NCBI GenBank assembly: GCA_024403055.1 | Contig: JAKSSO010000008.1 | Location: 1 to 35,429, forward strand | DNA from: Mogibacterium sp. | Lineage (GTDB): Bacteria; Bacillota; Clostridia; Peptostreptococcales; Anaerovoracaceae | DNA length: 35,429 bases | Reading direction: 5' to 3' | Part shown: positions 1-8,319 of the stretch, piece by piece | Layout: the number at the start of each line of letters is the position of its first letter | How positions within the stretch are numbered: the first letter of the stretch is position 1 | Translations under genes and position numbers: made by a program | The notes under the pieces: model-generated | Databases searched by the model: none | Seen by the model: the letters and a program-made list of their open reading frames with translations, nothing else | Told to the model about the DNA's origin: nothing

Positions 1-348
1 GAATTTACAACACGATATAAGTACGAATATGACAGAGGAAGCAGTTCTGAAATAAACGGCGGGACTGCATTTGTGATTTCATCCCATGACGAGAAAACCT
101 ATCTTTTAACCTGTGCCCACTGTGTTAATGAGCAGATTCTGGAAGGCGGGATTACCTTGAGCCTTGGTGATGAGGTATATGAGGCAGCTGATTCAGAGGC
201 GGCTGTAACTTATGCCAACATCGTTGCATGTGCTAAGGGCAACGAGGGAAGTGAGAAGGTGCAGGCTCTGTTAAAGGCAATGCAGACAGATGAAGTTAAA
301 GCATTCATCGATGAGAAGTATGCAGGAGCAGTAAAGGCTATCTTCTAA
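1..348 (+). CDS. Partial chimeric ORF: trypsin-like segment joined to MetQ/NlpA C-terminus
   Basis: The reading frame is open from base 1, so the gene starts outside the window; the GTG at 73 is internal. About the first 42 residues resemble the region around the catalytic histidine of an S1/trypsin-like peptidase (GGTAFVISS, then LLTCAHC, compare the family TAAHC motif). From about VNEQILEGG onward the sequence instead resembles the C-terminal lobe of MetQ/NlpA methionine-binding lipoproteins (SEAAVTYANIVA, then KGNEGSEKVQALLKA and DEVKAFIDEKYAGAV). I know of no family that joins these two. It may be a real in-frame recombination product or an assembly join at the edge. No signal peptide or lipobox can be assessed. 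A terminator follows at once. The MetQ-like end is the surer part. Confidence 0.6.
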   Translation, partial: EFTTRYKYEYDRGSSSEINGGTAFVISSHDEKTYLLTCAHCVNEQILEGGITLSLGDEVYEAADSEAAVTYANIVACAKGNEGSEKVQALLKAMQTDEVKAFIDEKYAGAVKAIF

Positions 349-397
349 TAAATAAGTAAATTCAGCTTTGTGCATATCTCGAAAGAGAAACAAAAGG

Positions 398-431
398 CAG
401 ACTGAGGGTTCAGACCTACAGTCTGTTTTTT
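398..431 (+). terminator. Rho-independent terminator after the MetQ-like gene
   Basis: CAGACTGAGGGT pairs with ACCTACAGTCTG around a TCAG loop: a 12-base-pair stem with one A-A mismatch and one G-U pair. Six T residues follow directly. It separates the left-edge gene from the giant repeat gene. Confidence 0.85.
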
Positions 432-463
432 GTGTCCGTACCCCATTGCTTTTTTAGATAATT

Positions 464-494
464 CATACAATTTTCACATGATTTAGTATATAAT
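464..494 (+). promoter_or_regulatory. Candidate sigma-A promoter for the giant repeat gene
   Basis: A perfect TATAAT lies at 489-494 in an AT-rich stretch downstream of the terminator. The -35 box is weak; CATACA at 464-469, with 19-base spacing, is the best match I see. Transcription would start near 501. The GTG at 508 would then have no room for a ribosome site, which supports the ATG at 589 as the start. Confidence 0.45.
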
Positions 495-588
495 CCATTA
501 TGTATAAGTGCATTTATGCGCTCTTGCAATTCCGTTTCATAAAGAGCAAAAAAACAGTAAATGCAAAAAAGAAAAGGCAGTTGATATT

Positions 589-3500
589 ATGGAAAAAGAT
601 TACAGAAAAGCAGACATGTGGGGAACATGTATTTGGGGAATTGACGAGACCGGCAAGCTCTACATCGGAGACGGCGTTGTCACATCTCTTGACGGAGGCG
701 TGAGCCCATGGGACAGATTCAGAGATGACATCAGAGAGGTCGGAACATTCGGTCCGGTAACGATCCCGGAGGGAGCATCCATTGCTGGCCTGTTCAGAAA
801 CTGCAGAAACATGGAAAAGGCGGATCTCAGAGACTTCCACACTGAGGGCGCTGTTGACATGCATTCGATGTTCGAGAATTGTGAGAAGCTTACAGATGCT
901 GATCTCACATCTTTCAACACATCTGCGGTAAAAGACATGAGCAGGATGTTTTGCGGATGCAGGAGTCTGTCCAACCTGGATCTCTCGTCATTTGATACAG
1001 GCAGTGCAGAAAACCTGAGCAAGATGTTCTCAAGATGTGTCAACCTTCACAATATCATCTTGAGCAATGATTTCAATACAGACGGCGAGGGCGATGCGAG
1101 CTGCGGCAATATTGCCGTAAAAGACCTCGGCAAATATAAAGTCGGCAAAGTCGTAAGTGCTGGGAAGGTCTGCATTGCATACAACGAGAATTATGGAGAT
1201 AATGCGCGAACTGAGCAGAGCGCGATCTACGGTCTGGAATACACCGTTGAAGACATGATGTTCGAAGGCCCGGGAGCAGATTACGGTTTCACGGGCTGGA
1301 ACAGCGAAGCTGACGGTTCGGGAGATACCTATCTTCCGGGACAGGTCATCAAAAGTGTGGATGACGACATGGAGCTGTTTGCAACATGGGTCGGACTGCC
1401 TAAGATCGGTTATGTTCAGCCTCTCGCAGAAGTGGAATACGGAGACATCATACCTTTTGAATTACCTGAGATTATATCGGAGAACGATGACTATGTATCC
1501 GGTTTCCTTGAGATCAGCCCGGACGGTGCAGACGACAGCTGGCAGCCTGTCGACAGAGCTGCGATCCTGCCTGCTTCCTGCGACGGATTCCTGATCCGCC
1601 TCTGCGCAAAGAACTCTGCGGGATCTTCTTATTCGGAGCCTGTAAGACTCAGGATCAAAAAGAAGACTATCGACATCTCCAAGGTACACTGGGCAGAAAG
1701 CGCTGACATGACCTATGACGGAGAGAGTAAAGGCGTGTGGCTTGAAGGCCTTCCTGACGGAGTAGAAGCGATATATGAAGGTGACGAAGCGGTCGACGCC
1801 GGCGATTATGTTGCTTCGGTTACTCTTGATTATGACACAGAGAATTTCCAGATCCCGCTCAGGATCAGAGACCATGAGTGGAGCATCAACAAGGCGCAGT
1901 ATGACATGTCTGCCGTTCGCTGGAATTACGAAGAGGCCTTCGTTTATGACGGAGAGGAAAAGACTGTCGTTCTGACAGGACTGCCGGAGGGCGTTACTGT
2001 ACATTATGAGGGCAACACAGCTGTTAACGCGGGCGTGATGACGGCAACGGCAAGTCTCACCTTCGATGCAGACAACTATGAGAAACCATCGGATATCATT
2101 CCTTGCATCTGGGAGATCAGAAAGGCAGCAATCGATGCAGGATCTCTCGCATGGAGTGGATATTCGGAATTCGTATATGACGGCAGTGCCAAGAAGGTGG
2201 CGCTGACCAATCTTCCTGAAGACGCAGCTGTCGAATACAGCGGTGAAGAAGAAGTACTTGCCGGCAAGTATCTTGCAAGAGCAAACCTGTACGGCAACTA
2301 CTATGCAACAGGTCCTGTTGAGTACGAGTGGGAGATCGCCAAGGCTGATCATGACATGTCAGCGGTAAAGTGGGACTACACAGAGCCGTTTACATTCGAT
2401 AACAATGTCCACAGCGTCAAGCTCGTCAACGTTCCGGCAGGTATCAAGGTCGATTATTACAATCAGCTTGCGGGCAAGGCTGGCGATTACAGCGCCAGAG
2501 CAAAGTTCACATGCGAGGATACACACAATTTCACAACTCCTGAGGACATGACACTGCTGTGGACGATCAACAGAAAGACCGCAGACATGAGTGCGGTAAA
2601 GTGGAACTACAGCATTCCGTTCGAGTACGACGGAGAGAACAAGGGTGTGGAACTCGTCGGGCTGCCGGAGGGCGTTTATGCGACATATGAGAACAACAAT
2701 GCATGTAATGCAGGAGTATATACTGCACATGCAGTACTGAAATATGACGATGAGAATATAGCTGCTGAACAGCCGGCAGACTGCCAGTGGCAGATCAGCA
2801 AGACAAGATATGATGTCAGCGATGTTCGCTGGGACTATGAGGGATCATTTGCCTATGATGGCACGGAGAAGTGCGTCAAGCTCATCAATGTTCCTGAGGG
2901 TCTTAACGTGGAGTACAAGGACAATGCCAAAGTGGACTCCGGAAAGTATGTTGCTTCGGCATGGCTCACACCGAGCGATACCATCAATTATGAGACACCT
3001 AACATCAACGGATGCACATGGTCCATCTCCAAGCATAGACTCGAGCGCGGTGAGCTGGAATGGTCTGATTTCGACAGCTTTGTATATGACGGCACAGAGA
3101 AATCAGTAAGACTCATCAGTGACATCGGTGACAAGATCAGAGTTGAATACACAGGCAACACTCAGGTCAATGCGGGAACATATACAGCAGTGGCTCATTT
3201 CTATCCTGTGGATACATATAATTACGAGGCACCTGAGAAGGCTGAATACACATGGCAGATCAAGAAGGCAGATCACGACATGAAGGGAGTCGTATGGGAT
3301 TACGGCTCAGACTTTACATACGACGGAAGCGTCAAGACAGTAAAACTGGTCAACGTACCTGAGGGACTGACAGCTCACTATGCGGATGCTTCGGCTACAG
3401 ATGCCGGAACGTATCATGCTGTTGCAAGCTTTGACGTTATGAATTCAGGCAACTACAACGAGGTCCCTAACATGGGACTCACATGGAACATCCGTAGGGC

Positions 3501-6500
3501 AAATTACGACATGACGGCTGTCAAGTGGCAGGATGAGAGATCTTTCTCATACAGCGGCGAGGACAGATCAATAGAGCTGACAGGTCTGCCTGCCGGACTG
3601 GAGCCTGTCTACAGCGGAAACATCGCGACCGCTTCTTCGGAATATCTGGCAAACGTTGACTTCAGATATGATGAGAACAACTACGAGAAACCGACATTCG
3701 GCAGCTGCAGATGGAAGATCACCAAGTCGGCATTTGATCCAGGCATTGCAAGATGGGATTATGAGACTCCTTTCACATACGACGGAACGGAGAAGTCGGT
3801 CAGACTTGTTGACGTGCCGGAAGGCGCGCATATCGAATACGGCAACTCACGTGCAACAGATGCAGGAACGTATGTTGCTGTAGCTGAATTCGTTGCAGAA
3901 GATACGAATAATTACAACAACACATCCTTCGAGCCGCTCACATGGAAGATCGCAAAGGGCGAATATGACATGAGCCACGCATACTGGGATTATGATAAGC
4001 CATTCGTATTCGACGGACTCGAGAAGAAAATCGTACTCAAGGGACTGCCGGAGGGCGTTTTCCCTGTATATCACAACAACACTGCTGTAGATGCCGGAGA
4101 ATATGAGGCAAGCGTATCATTCAGGATCGCTGATGCAGACAATTACAATTTACCGACATTTGACAGCTGCAGATGGATCATTAAGAAAGCTGACTACGAC
4201 ATGTCCGGTGCTCAGTGGAATTACAGCAACGAGTTCGTCTACAACGGAAGAATGCAGACTGTAACACTGAGAGGACTTCCTGACGGTGTAAGAGCAATGT
4301 ATGACGACAACTGTGCTACCAATGTCGGCACGTACAGAGCCGTTGCCAAGCTGATCCCTTATGACGAGGACAACTACAATGTTCCGACGGTGAACGACTG
4401 CAACTGGGAGATCGTCAAGGCAGACTTCGACATGTCGGCAGTAAGATGGGATTACAGTGATGCCAAGGTATATAACGAGCGTGAGCAGGTAGTGGAGCTC
4501 GAGAATCTCCCTAACGGCGTATTCGCTGATTATTCCGGCAACGTTGCTGACGAGGTCGGCAGATATGTTGCCAAGGCGAGCCTGAGAGTTGCGGATGCAA
4601 TGAACTACAATACACCGGCCGTAGGAGACTGCGACTGGGAGATCGTGAACGCAGATGTAGACATGAGCGGTATCCGCTGGGATTGCGAACCGGGTTCACT
4701 TGTGTTCGACGGCAGTGAGAAGAGCGTGAAGATAGCAGAGCTGCCTGAGGGCGTGACTGCAACTTACACGGGCAATACAGGCGTTGATGCAGGCGCATAT
4801 GTTGCAACTGCAGAATTCGACGTTAGGAACAGGAATTACAGAGCACCTCAGTCGATAAGCTTTGACTGGGCAATAGATAAGGCTGAATGCGACATGTCAG
4901 GCGTCAAGTGGGACTATGACGGAGAGTTCACTTACAACGGCAGACCGCAGGGCATCAGACTCATTGGTGTCCCTGAACAGCTGAAGGCTGAATACAGAGA
5001 CAACAGTGCAACAGATGCAGGCGAGCATGTTGCAGCAGCATCATTCACAGCCTGCACGGCTAATTATGCAGCACCTGAAGACATGTTCTGCAGATGGGCG
5101 ATCGGCAAGGCCGACGTAGATATCAGCGGATTCAGATGGGACTATGACGATCAGTATGTATATGATGGCACCGAAAAATCAGTCGAGCTTGCAGGCCTTT
5201 CCGATCTTGTTAGCGTAAAATACAGCGGAAACAGCGCAATAACAGTCGGCAGATATTTTGCACATGCTGACCTCTATCCGGTCGACGATCATAATTACAA
5301 TGTACCTGTCGTGAACGACTGCGACTGGGAGATTGTTAAGACTTCATATGACATGAGCAAAGCAACATGGGTCAACGACGGTCCGTTCACATATGACGGC
5401 ATGAGAAAGTCGATCCATCTCGAGGGCCTGCCGGAAGGAGTGGCTCCTGTTTATACAGGCAGTGAAGCGACAGAAGCAGGTGAGTATGTTGCAAGTGCTG
5501 AGCTGGCTTATGATCACGTTAATTACATCAAGCCTGAAGTCAGTGACTGTAGCTGGTCGATCCTGAAGAACAGATACGACATGTCAGCTGTAAGGTGGAG
5601 CTACGAGACACCGTTCATCTATGACGGAAATGAGAAAGGCATTATTCTCGAGGGACTTCCGGAGGGACTGATTCCTGTATACAGCGGCAATGTGAATACA
5701 GGATCCGGAGAATATCATGCGAGCGTAGAATTCGATTATGATGAGGCCAACTACGAGAAGCCTGAGTTCGAAGGCTGCAGTTGGATCATCGAGAAGGCTG
5801 ACATCCAGATAGATCCGGATGTATTCGGATGGGAGAGCGATGCTGTATTCACATATGACGGCACAGCCAAAACTGTCGCTCTGGCAAAGCACACAGAGGA
5901 GCTGAGCTTTATCGACAGACTGCGCGGAAAGACTCCGATCAGCAGACTCGCAGGTGTTCCGGAAGGCGTACATGCTTTCCTTGAGGACAATGAGAAGACT
6001 GATGTAGGCGTATACTATGCAAAGGCTGTTCTGAGACATGAAGACGACAGCAATTACAAAGAATATGCAGTGTCTGATCACAAGTGGGAGATCAGGAAAG
6101 CTACCCTGGACATGTCCAATGTAAGATGGGACTATGACAGCGCTTTCGAATATGACGGCAGCGAGAAGAAGATACAGCTCATCGGCGTACCTGAACAGCT
6201 CGAGGTTATCTATGAGAACAATACTGCAACCGATGCAGGATCATATGAGGCTCAGGCACGTTTTGAGCTCAAGGACCCTGATAATTATGTAATGCCTAGT
6301 CCTGTAAAGGGCTGCTGGTGGACGATCAGCAAGGCAAGGTATGATATGAGCAGAGCAGGATGGACATATACAGATGATATTGTATATGACGGACTTGAGA
6401 AGACTGTAGTAGTAGAAGGATTGCCTGAAGGTGTCAGCGTTGAGACCTACAGCGGCAATAAGGCTATCGAGGCAGGAAACTATACTGCAGAGGCTATCTT

Positions 6501-7047
6501 CAGCTATGACAACAAGGAGAACTACGAGGCTCCTGAGCTCCCTGCACTGAGATGGAAGATCCGCAAGAAGAAGATCTCGCTCGATGAGATGAGATGGAAT
6601 TATGACGGATCCACGCTTTACGTATATGACGGAAGTGTCAAGGAAGTCAGACTTGTGGGCGTGCCTAAAGAGGTCGAGGCTGTATACATCAGCAACAGCA
6701 AAATCAATGCAGGCAGCTATATTGCAAGAGCTGTCCTGAACTACGACACAAGAAATTATGAAGTGGATAATGTGCCTGATTGCAGATGGTCGATCGAGAA
6801 AGCGAACATCGACACGAGCAAGGTATACTGGGATTACGAGAAGCCTTTCAGATATGACACATTCGAGAAGAGCATTTCGCTCAGGAATGTTCCGAGTCTG
6901 ATCGATGTAAGATACAGAGACAACAAGGCTTCGGCAGTAGGAACTTATACAGCCAAGGCATATCTGACATATGACAGAGACAATTACAATACTCCGGATA
7001 TCGAAACATCGATAGACTGGGAGATCGTAAGAGTCCTGGACGAATAA
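589..7047 (+). CDS. Giant BspA/MBG-repeat protein without a visible export signal
   Basis: The protein has 2152 residues from ATG 589, which has AAAGG 11 bases upstream; an in-frame stop at 505-507 bars a longer N-terminus except via GTG 508. Residues 10-60 are a BspA-type N-terminal module (WGTCIWGIDETGKLYIG). Residues 67-162 are about four 26-residue BspA/DUF285 leucine-rich repeats with MF..C signatures. Residues 190-267 resemble an InlB B-repeat (YGFTGWNSEADGSGDTYLPG). Residues 268-356 look like an Ig-like or fibronectin-like domain. Residues 361-2152 are 23 MBG-like repeats. Such modules are usually surface-exposed adhesin parts. Here neither possible start gives a signal peptide, and the C-terminus (DWEIVRVLDE) has no LPXTG or NPQTN motif, membrane segment or cell-wall-binding repeats. 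Export, if any, is not explained. The CNNM gene follows after 15 bases. Confidence 0.9.
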   Translation: MEKDYRKADMWGTCIWGIDETGKLYIGDGVVTSLDGGVSPWDRFRDDIREVGTFGPVTIPEGASIAGLFRNCRNMEKADLRDFHTEGAVDMHSMFENCEKLTDADLTSFNTSAVKDMSRMFCGCRSLSNLDLSSFDTGSAENLSKMFSRCVNLHNIILSNDFNTDGEGDASCGNIAVKDLGKYKVGKVVSAGKVCIAYNENYGDNARTEQSAIYGLEYTVEDMMFEGPGADYGFTGWNSEADGSGDTYLPGQVIKSVDDDMELFATWVGLPKIGYVQPLAEVEYGDIIPFELPEIISENDDYVSGFLEISPDGADDSWQPVDRAAILPASCDGFLIRLCAKNSAGSSYSEPVRLRIKKKTIDISKVHWAESADMTYDGESKGVWLEGLPDGVEAIYEGDEAVDAGDYVASVTLDYDTENFQIPLRIRDHEWSINKAQYDMSAVRWNYEEAFVYDGEEKTVVLTGLPEGVTVHYEGNTAVNAGVMTATASLTFDADNYEKPSDIIPCIWEIRKAAIDAGSLAWSGYSEFVYDGSAKKVALTNLPEDAAVEYSGEEEVLAGKYLARANLYGNYYATGPVEYEWEIAKADHDMSAVKWDYTEPFTFDNNVHSVKLVNVPAGIKVDYYNQLAGKAGDYSARAKFTCEDTHNFTTPEDMTLLWTINRKTADMSAVKWNYSIPFEYDGENKGVELVGLPEGVYATYENNNACNAGVYTAHAVLKYDDENIAAEQPADCQWQISKTRYDVSDVRWDYEGSFAYDGTEKCVKLINVPEGLNVEYKDNAKVDSGKYVASAWLTPSDTINYETPNINGCTWSISKHRLERGELEWSDFDSFVYDGTEKSVRLISDIGDKIRVEYTGNTQVNAGTYTAVAHFYPVDTYNYEAPEKAEYTWQIKKADHDMKGVVWDYGSDFTYDGSVKTVKLVNVPEGLTAHYADASATDAGTYHAVASFDVMNSGNYNEVPNMGLTWNIRRANYDMTAVKWQDERSFSYSGEDRSIELTGLPAGLEPVYSGNIATASSEYLANVDFRYDENNYEKPTFGSCRWKITKSAFDPGIARWDYETPFTYDGTEKSVRLVDVPEGAHIEYGNSRATDAGTYVAVAEFVAEDTNNYNNTSFEPLTWKIAKGEYDMSHAYWDYDKPFVFDGLEKKIVLKGLPEGVFPVYHNNTAVDAGEYEASVSFRIADADNYNLPTFDSCRWIIKKADYDMSGAQWNYSNEFVYNGRMQTVTLRGLPDGVRAMYDDNCATNVGTYRAVAKLIPYDEDNYNVPTVNDCNWEIVKADFDMSAVRWDYSDAKVYNEREQVVELENLPNGVFADYSGNVADEVGRYVAKASLRVADAMNYNTPAVGDCDWEIVNADVDMSGIRWDCEPGSLVFDGSEKSVKIAELPEGVTATYTGNTGVDAGAYVATAEFDVRNRNYRAPQSISFDWAIDKAECDMSGVKWDYDGEFTYNGRPQGIRLIGVPEQLKAEYRDNSATDAGEHVAAASFTACTANYAAPEDMFCRWAIGKADVDISGFRWDYDDQYVYDGTEKSVELAGLSDLVSVKYSGNSAITVGRYFAHADLYPVDDHNYNVPVVNDCDWEIVKTSYDMSKATWVNDGPFTYDGMRKSIHLEGLPEGVAPVYTGSEATEAGEYVASAELAYDHVNYIKPEVSDCSWSILKNRYDMSAVRWSYETPFIYDGNEKGIILEGLPEGLIPVYSGNVNTGSGEYHASVEFDYDEANYEKPEFEGCSWIIEKADIQIDPDVFGWESDAVFTYDGTAKTVALAKHTEELSFIDRLRGKTPISRLAGVPEGVHAFLEDNEKTDVGVYYAKAVLRHEDDSNYKEYAVSDHKWEIRKATLDMSNVRWDYDSAFEYDGSEKKIQLIGVPEQLEVIYENNTATDAGSYEAQARFELKDPDNYVMPSPVKGCWWTISKARYDMSRAGWTYTDDIVYDGLEKTVVVEGLPEGVSVETYSGNKAIEAGNYTAEAIFSYDNKENYEAPELPALRWKIRKKKISLDEMRWNYDGSTLYVYDGSVKEVRLVGVPKEVEAVYISNSKINAGSYIARAVLNYDTRNYEVDNVPDCRWSIEKANIDTSKVYWDYEKPFRYDTFEKSISLRNVPSLIDVRYRDNKASAVGTYTAKAYLTYDRDNYNTPDIETSIDWEIVRVLDE
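1669..7044 (+). repeat. 23 tandem MBG-like repeats of about 77 residues, in-frame
   Basis: The unit reads roughly DMS.V.W.Y...F.YDG.EK at its start, then V.L.GLPEGV, then Y..N.A.DAG.Y.A.A.F, then D..NY..P and C.W.I.KA. I count 23 units filling residues 361-2152. They differ clearly at the DNA level, so the array is not a fresh amplification. Unit 3 lacks several residues, and unit 19 carries a 21-residue insert at 5887-5949. YDG and DAGxYxA are typical of the MBG/YDG family of surface proteins; the family label rests on motif resemblance. Confidence 0.9.
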
Positions 7048-7062
7048 AACGGAGGAGACGGA

Positions 7063-8319
7063 TTGACGGGATATATTATCGCAATATGTTTTCTGGTCGT
7101 CTGCTCGATGTTCTTTTCATCAACTGAAACAGCATTCTCCTGTTTCAACAAGATAAAAATGAAAAACATGGCAGCCGACGACAACAAGAGAGCTGAACTT
7201 GTGCTCAGACTGGATGCTCAGTTCGACAAGTTGATCACAACTGTACTTGTAGGAAATAACATTTCCAATATCGCAATGACTACAGTTGCAACCGTGTTTG
7301 CAATAAACATGTGGGGCGAGAGACTCGGACCGACGATCGCAACGTTTGGCATCACTCTGATAGTTCTGATCTTCGGAGAAGTATCGCCTAAGATCATTGC
7401 CAAGGAGATACCTGAGACTTCAGCGATGTTTCTTGCACCTATGATCAACGGGCTGATGGTAGTACTGACACCTATAACGATCTGCTTCAACGGATTGAAG
7501 GCGGTCCTCAAGAAAGCCATAGGTGCCAAGGACGAACCTGATTTCTCAGAGGACGAACTGCTGACCATAGTTGAGGAAGCTGAAGCGGGCGGTGCCATCG
7601 GTGAAGAGCAGAGTGAGCTGATATCCAACGCTATCGAGTTCAACGATGTTGAGGCTATCGACGTGCTGACACCACGTGTGGATATCGTTGCTTTCGAGAA
7701 GGGAACTTCAGTAGCGGAGATCAGAAAGATATTCAAGGAATCCGGTCTGTCAAGACTGCCTGTGTATGAGGACGACCTTGACGATATCATAGGCGTTCTC
7801 AACCAGAAGGATTTCTATAACAATGATGTCAGAACGATAAGTGATGTGGAGAAAAACATCAAACCGGTAGTATATGTTGCCGAGAGCATCAAGGCTGCCG
7901 TTCTGCTCAAGAAGATGCAGAGGATGAAGACTCACATTGCCATCGTTGTTGATGAATATGGCGGAACTACCGGACTGGTCACACTCGAGGACATCATCGA
8001 GGAGATCGTAGGAGATATCTACGACGAGCATGATGCTGTTGAGTCCAGGGAAGTTATTCGTATCGGCAAGGACGTATACAATGTTTCCGGAAGCGCCAAC
8101 CTCGAGGATTTCTTCGATATTTTCGATGAGGAAATCGAGGCTGATGCGACTACCGTTAACGGATGGGTAATGATCGAGCTCGACAGAATGCCGCAGCTCG
8201 GAGACAGCTTTGACTACGAGTCCAGGCATAAGGTATTCCACGTAAAAGTCACCAAGGCAGATGCAAGACGTGCTCTGATGACCAGAATAAAAGTTGAAAA
8301 CAAAGTAGAGGAAGAATAA
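7063..8319 (+). CDS. CNNM/CBS-domain membrane protein (CorC/HlyC family)
   Basis: The protein has 418 residues and a TTG start 5 bases after GGAGGAG. The N-terminal CNNM (DUF21) domain spans about residues 1-180: a first membrane segment ([17 protein letters not shown]), then [12 protein letters not shown] and [16 protein letters not shown], which are family signatures. Two CBS domains follow (about 200-255 and 267-325, the second with [17 protein letters not shown]). A CorC_HlyC transporter-associated domain comes last (about 335-410). Relatives include bacterial CorC/MpfA proteins linked to Mg2+ homeostasis and human CNNM transporters; many are labelled hemolysins without good reason. The substrate cannot be read from sequence. 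The final base of its stop codon is the first base of secA, which suggests translational coupling. Confidence 0.92.
   Translation: MTGYIIAICFLVVCSMFFSSTETAFSCFNKIKMKNMAADDNKRAELVLRLDAQFDKLITTVLVGNNISNIAMTTVATVFAINMWGERLGPTIATFGITLIVLIFGEVSPKIIAKEIPETSAMFLAPMINGLMVVLTPITICFNGLKAVLKKAIGAKDEPDFSEDELLTIVEEAEAGGAIGEEQSELISNAIEFNDVEAIDVLTPRVDIVAFEKGTSVAEIRKIFKESGLSRLPVYEDDLDDIIGVLNQKDFYNNDVRTISDVEKNIKPVVYVAESIKAAVLLKKMQRMKTHIAIVVDEYGGTTGLVTLEDIIEEIVGDIYDEHDAVESREVIRIGKDVYNVSGSANLEDFFDIFDEEIEADATTVNGWVMIELDRMPQLGDSFDYESRHKVFHVKVTKADARRALMTRIKVENKVEEE

Noticed and set aside
508..588. GTG 508 as start of the giant gene
   Set aside because: It is only about 7 bases from the likely transcription start, leaving no room for a ribosome site, and the added 27 residues are lysine-rich without domain similarity.
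1669..7044. The repeat array as a CRISPR or DNA-level satellite
   Set aside because: The period is about 230 bases, the copies are clearly diverged in DNA, and conservation follows the protein frame.
7218..7802. Long - strand frames opposite the CNNM gene and other real genes
   Set aside because: They are mirror frames of well-supported + strand genes, have no ribosome sites and show no domain motifs.
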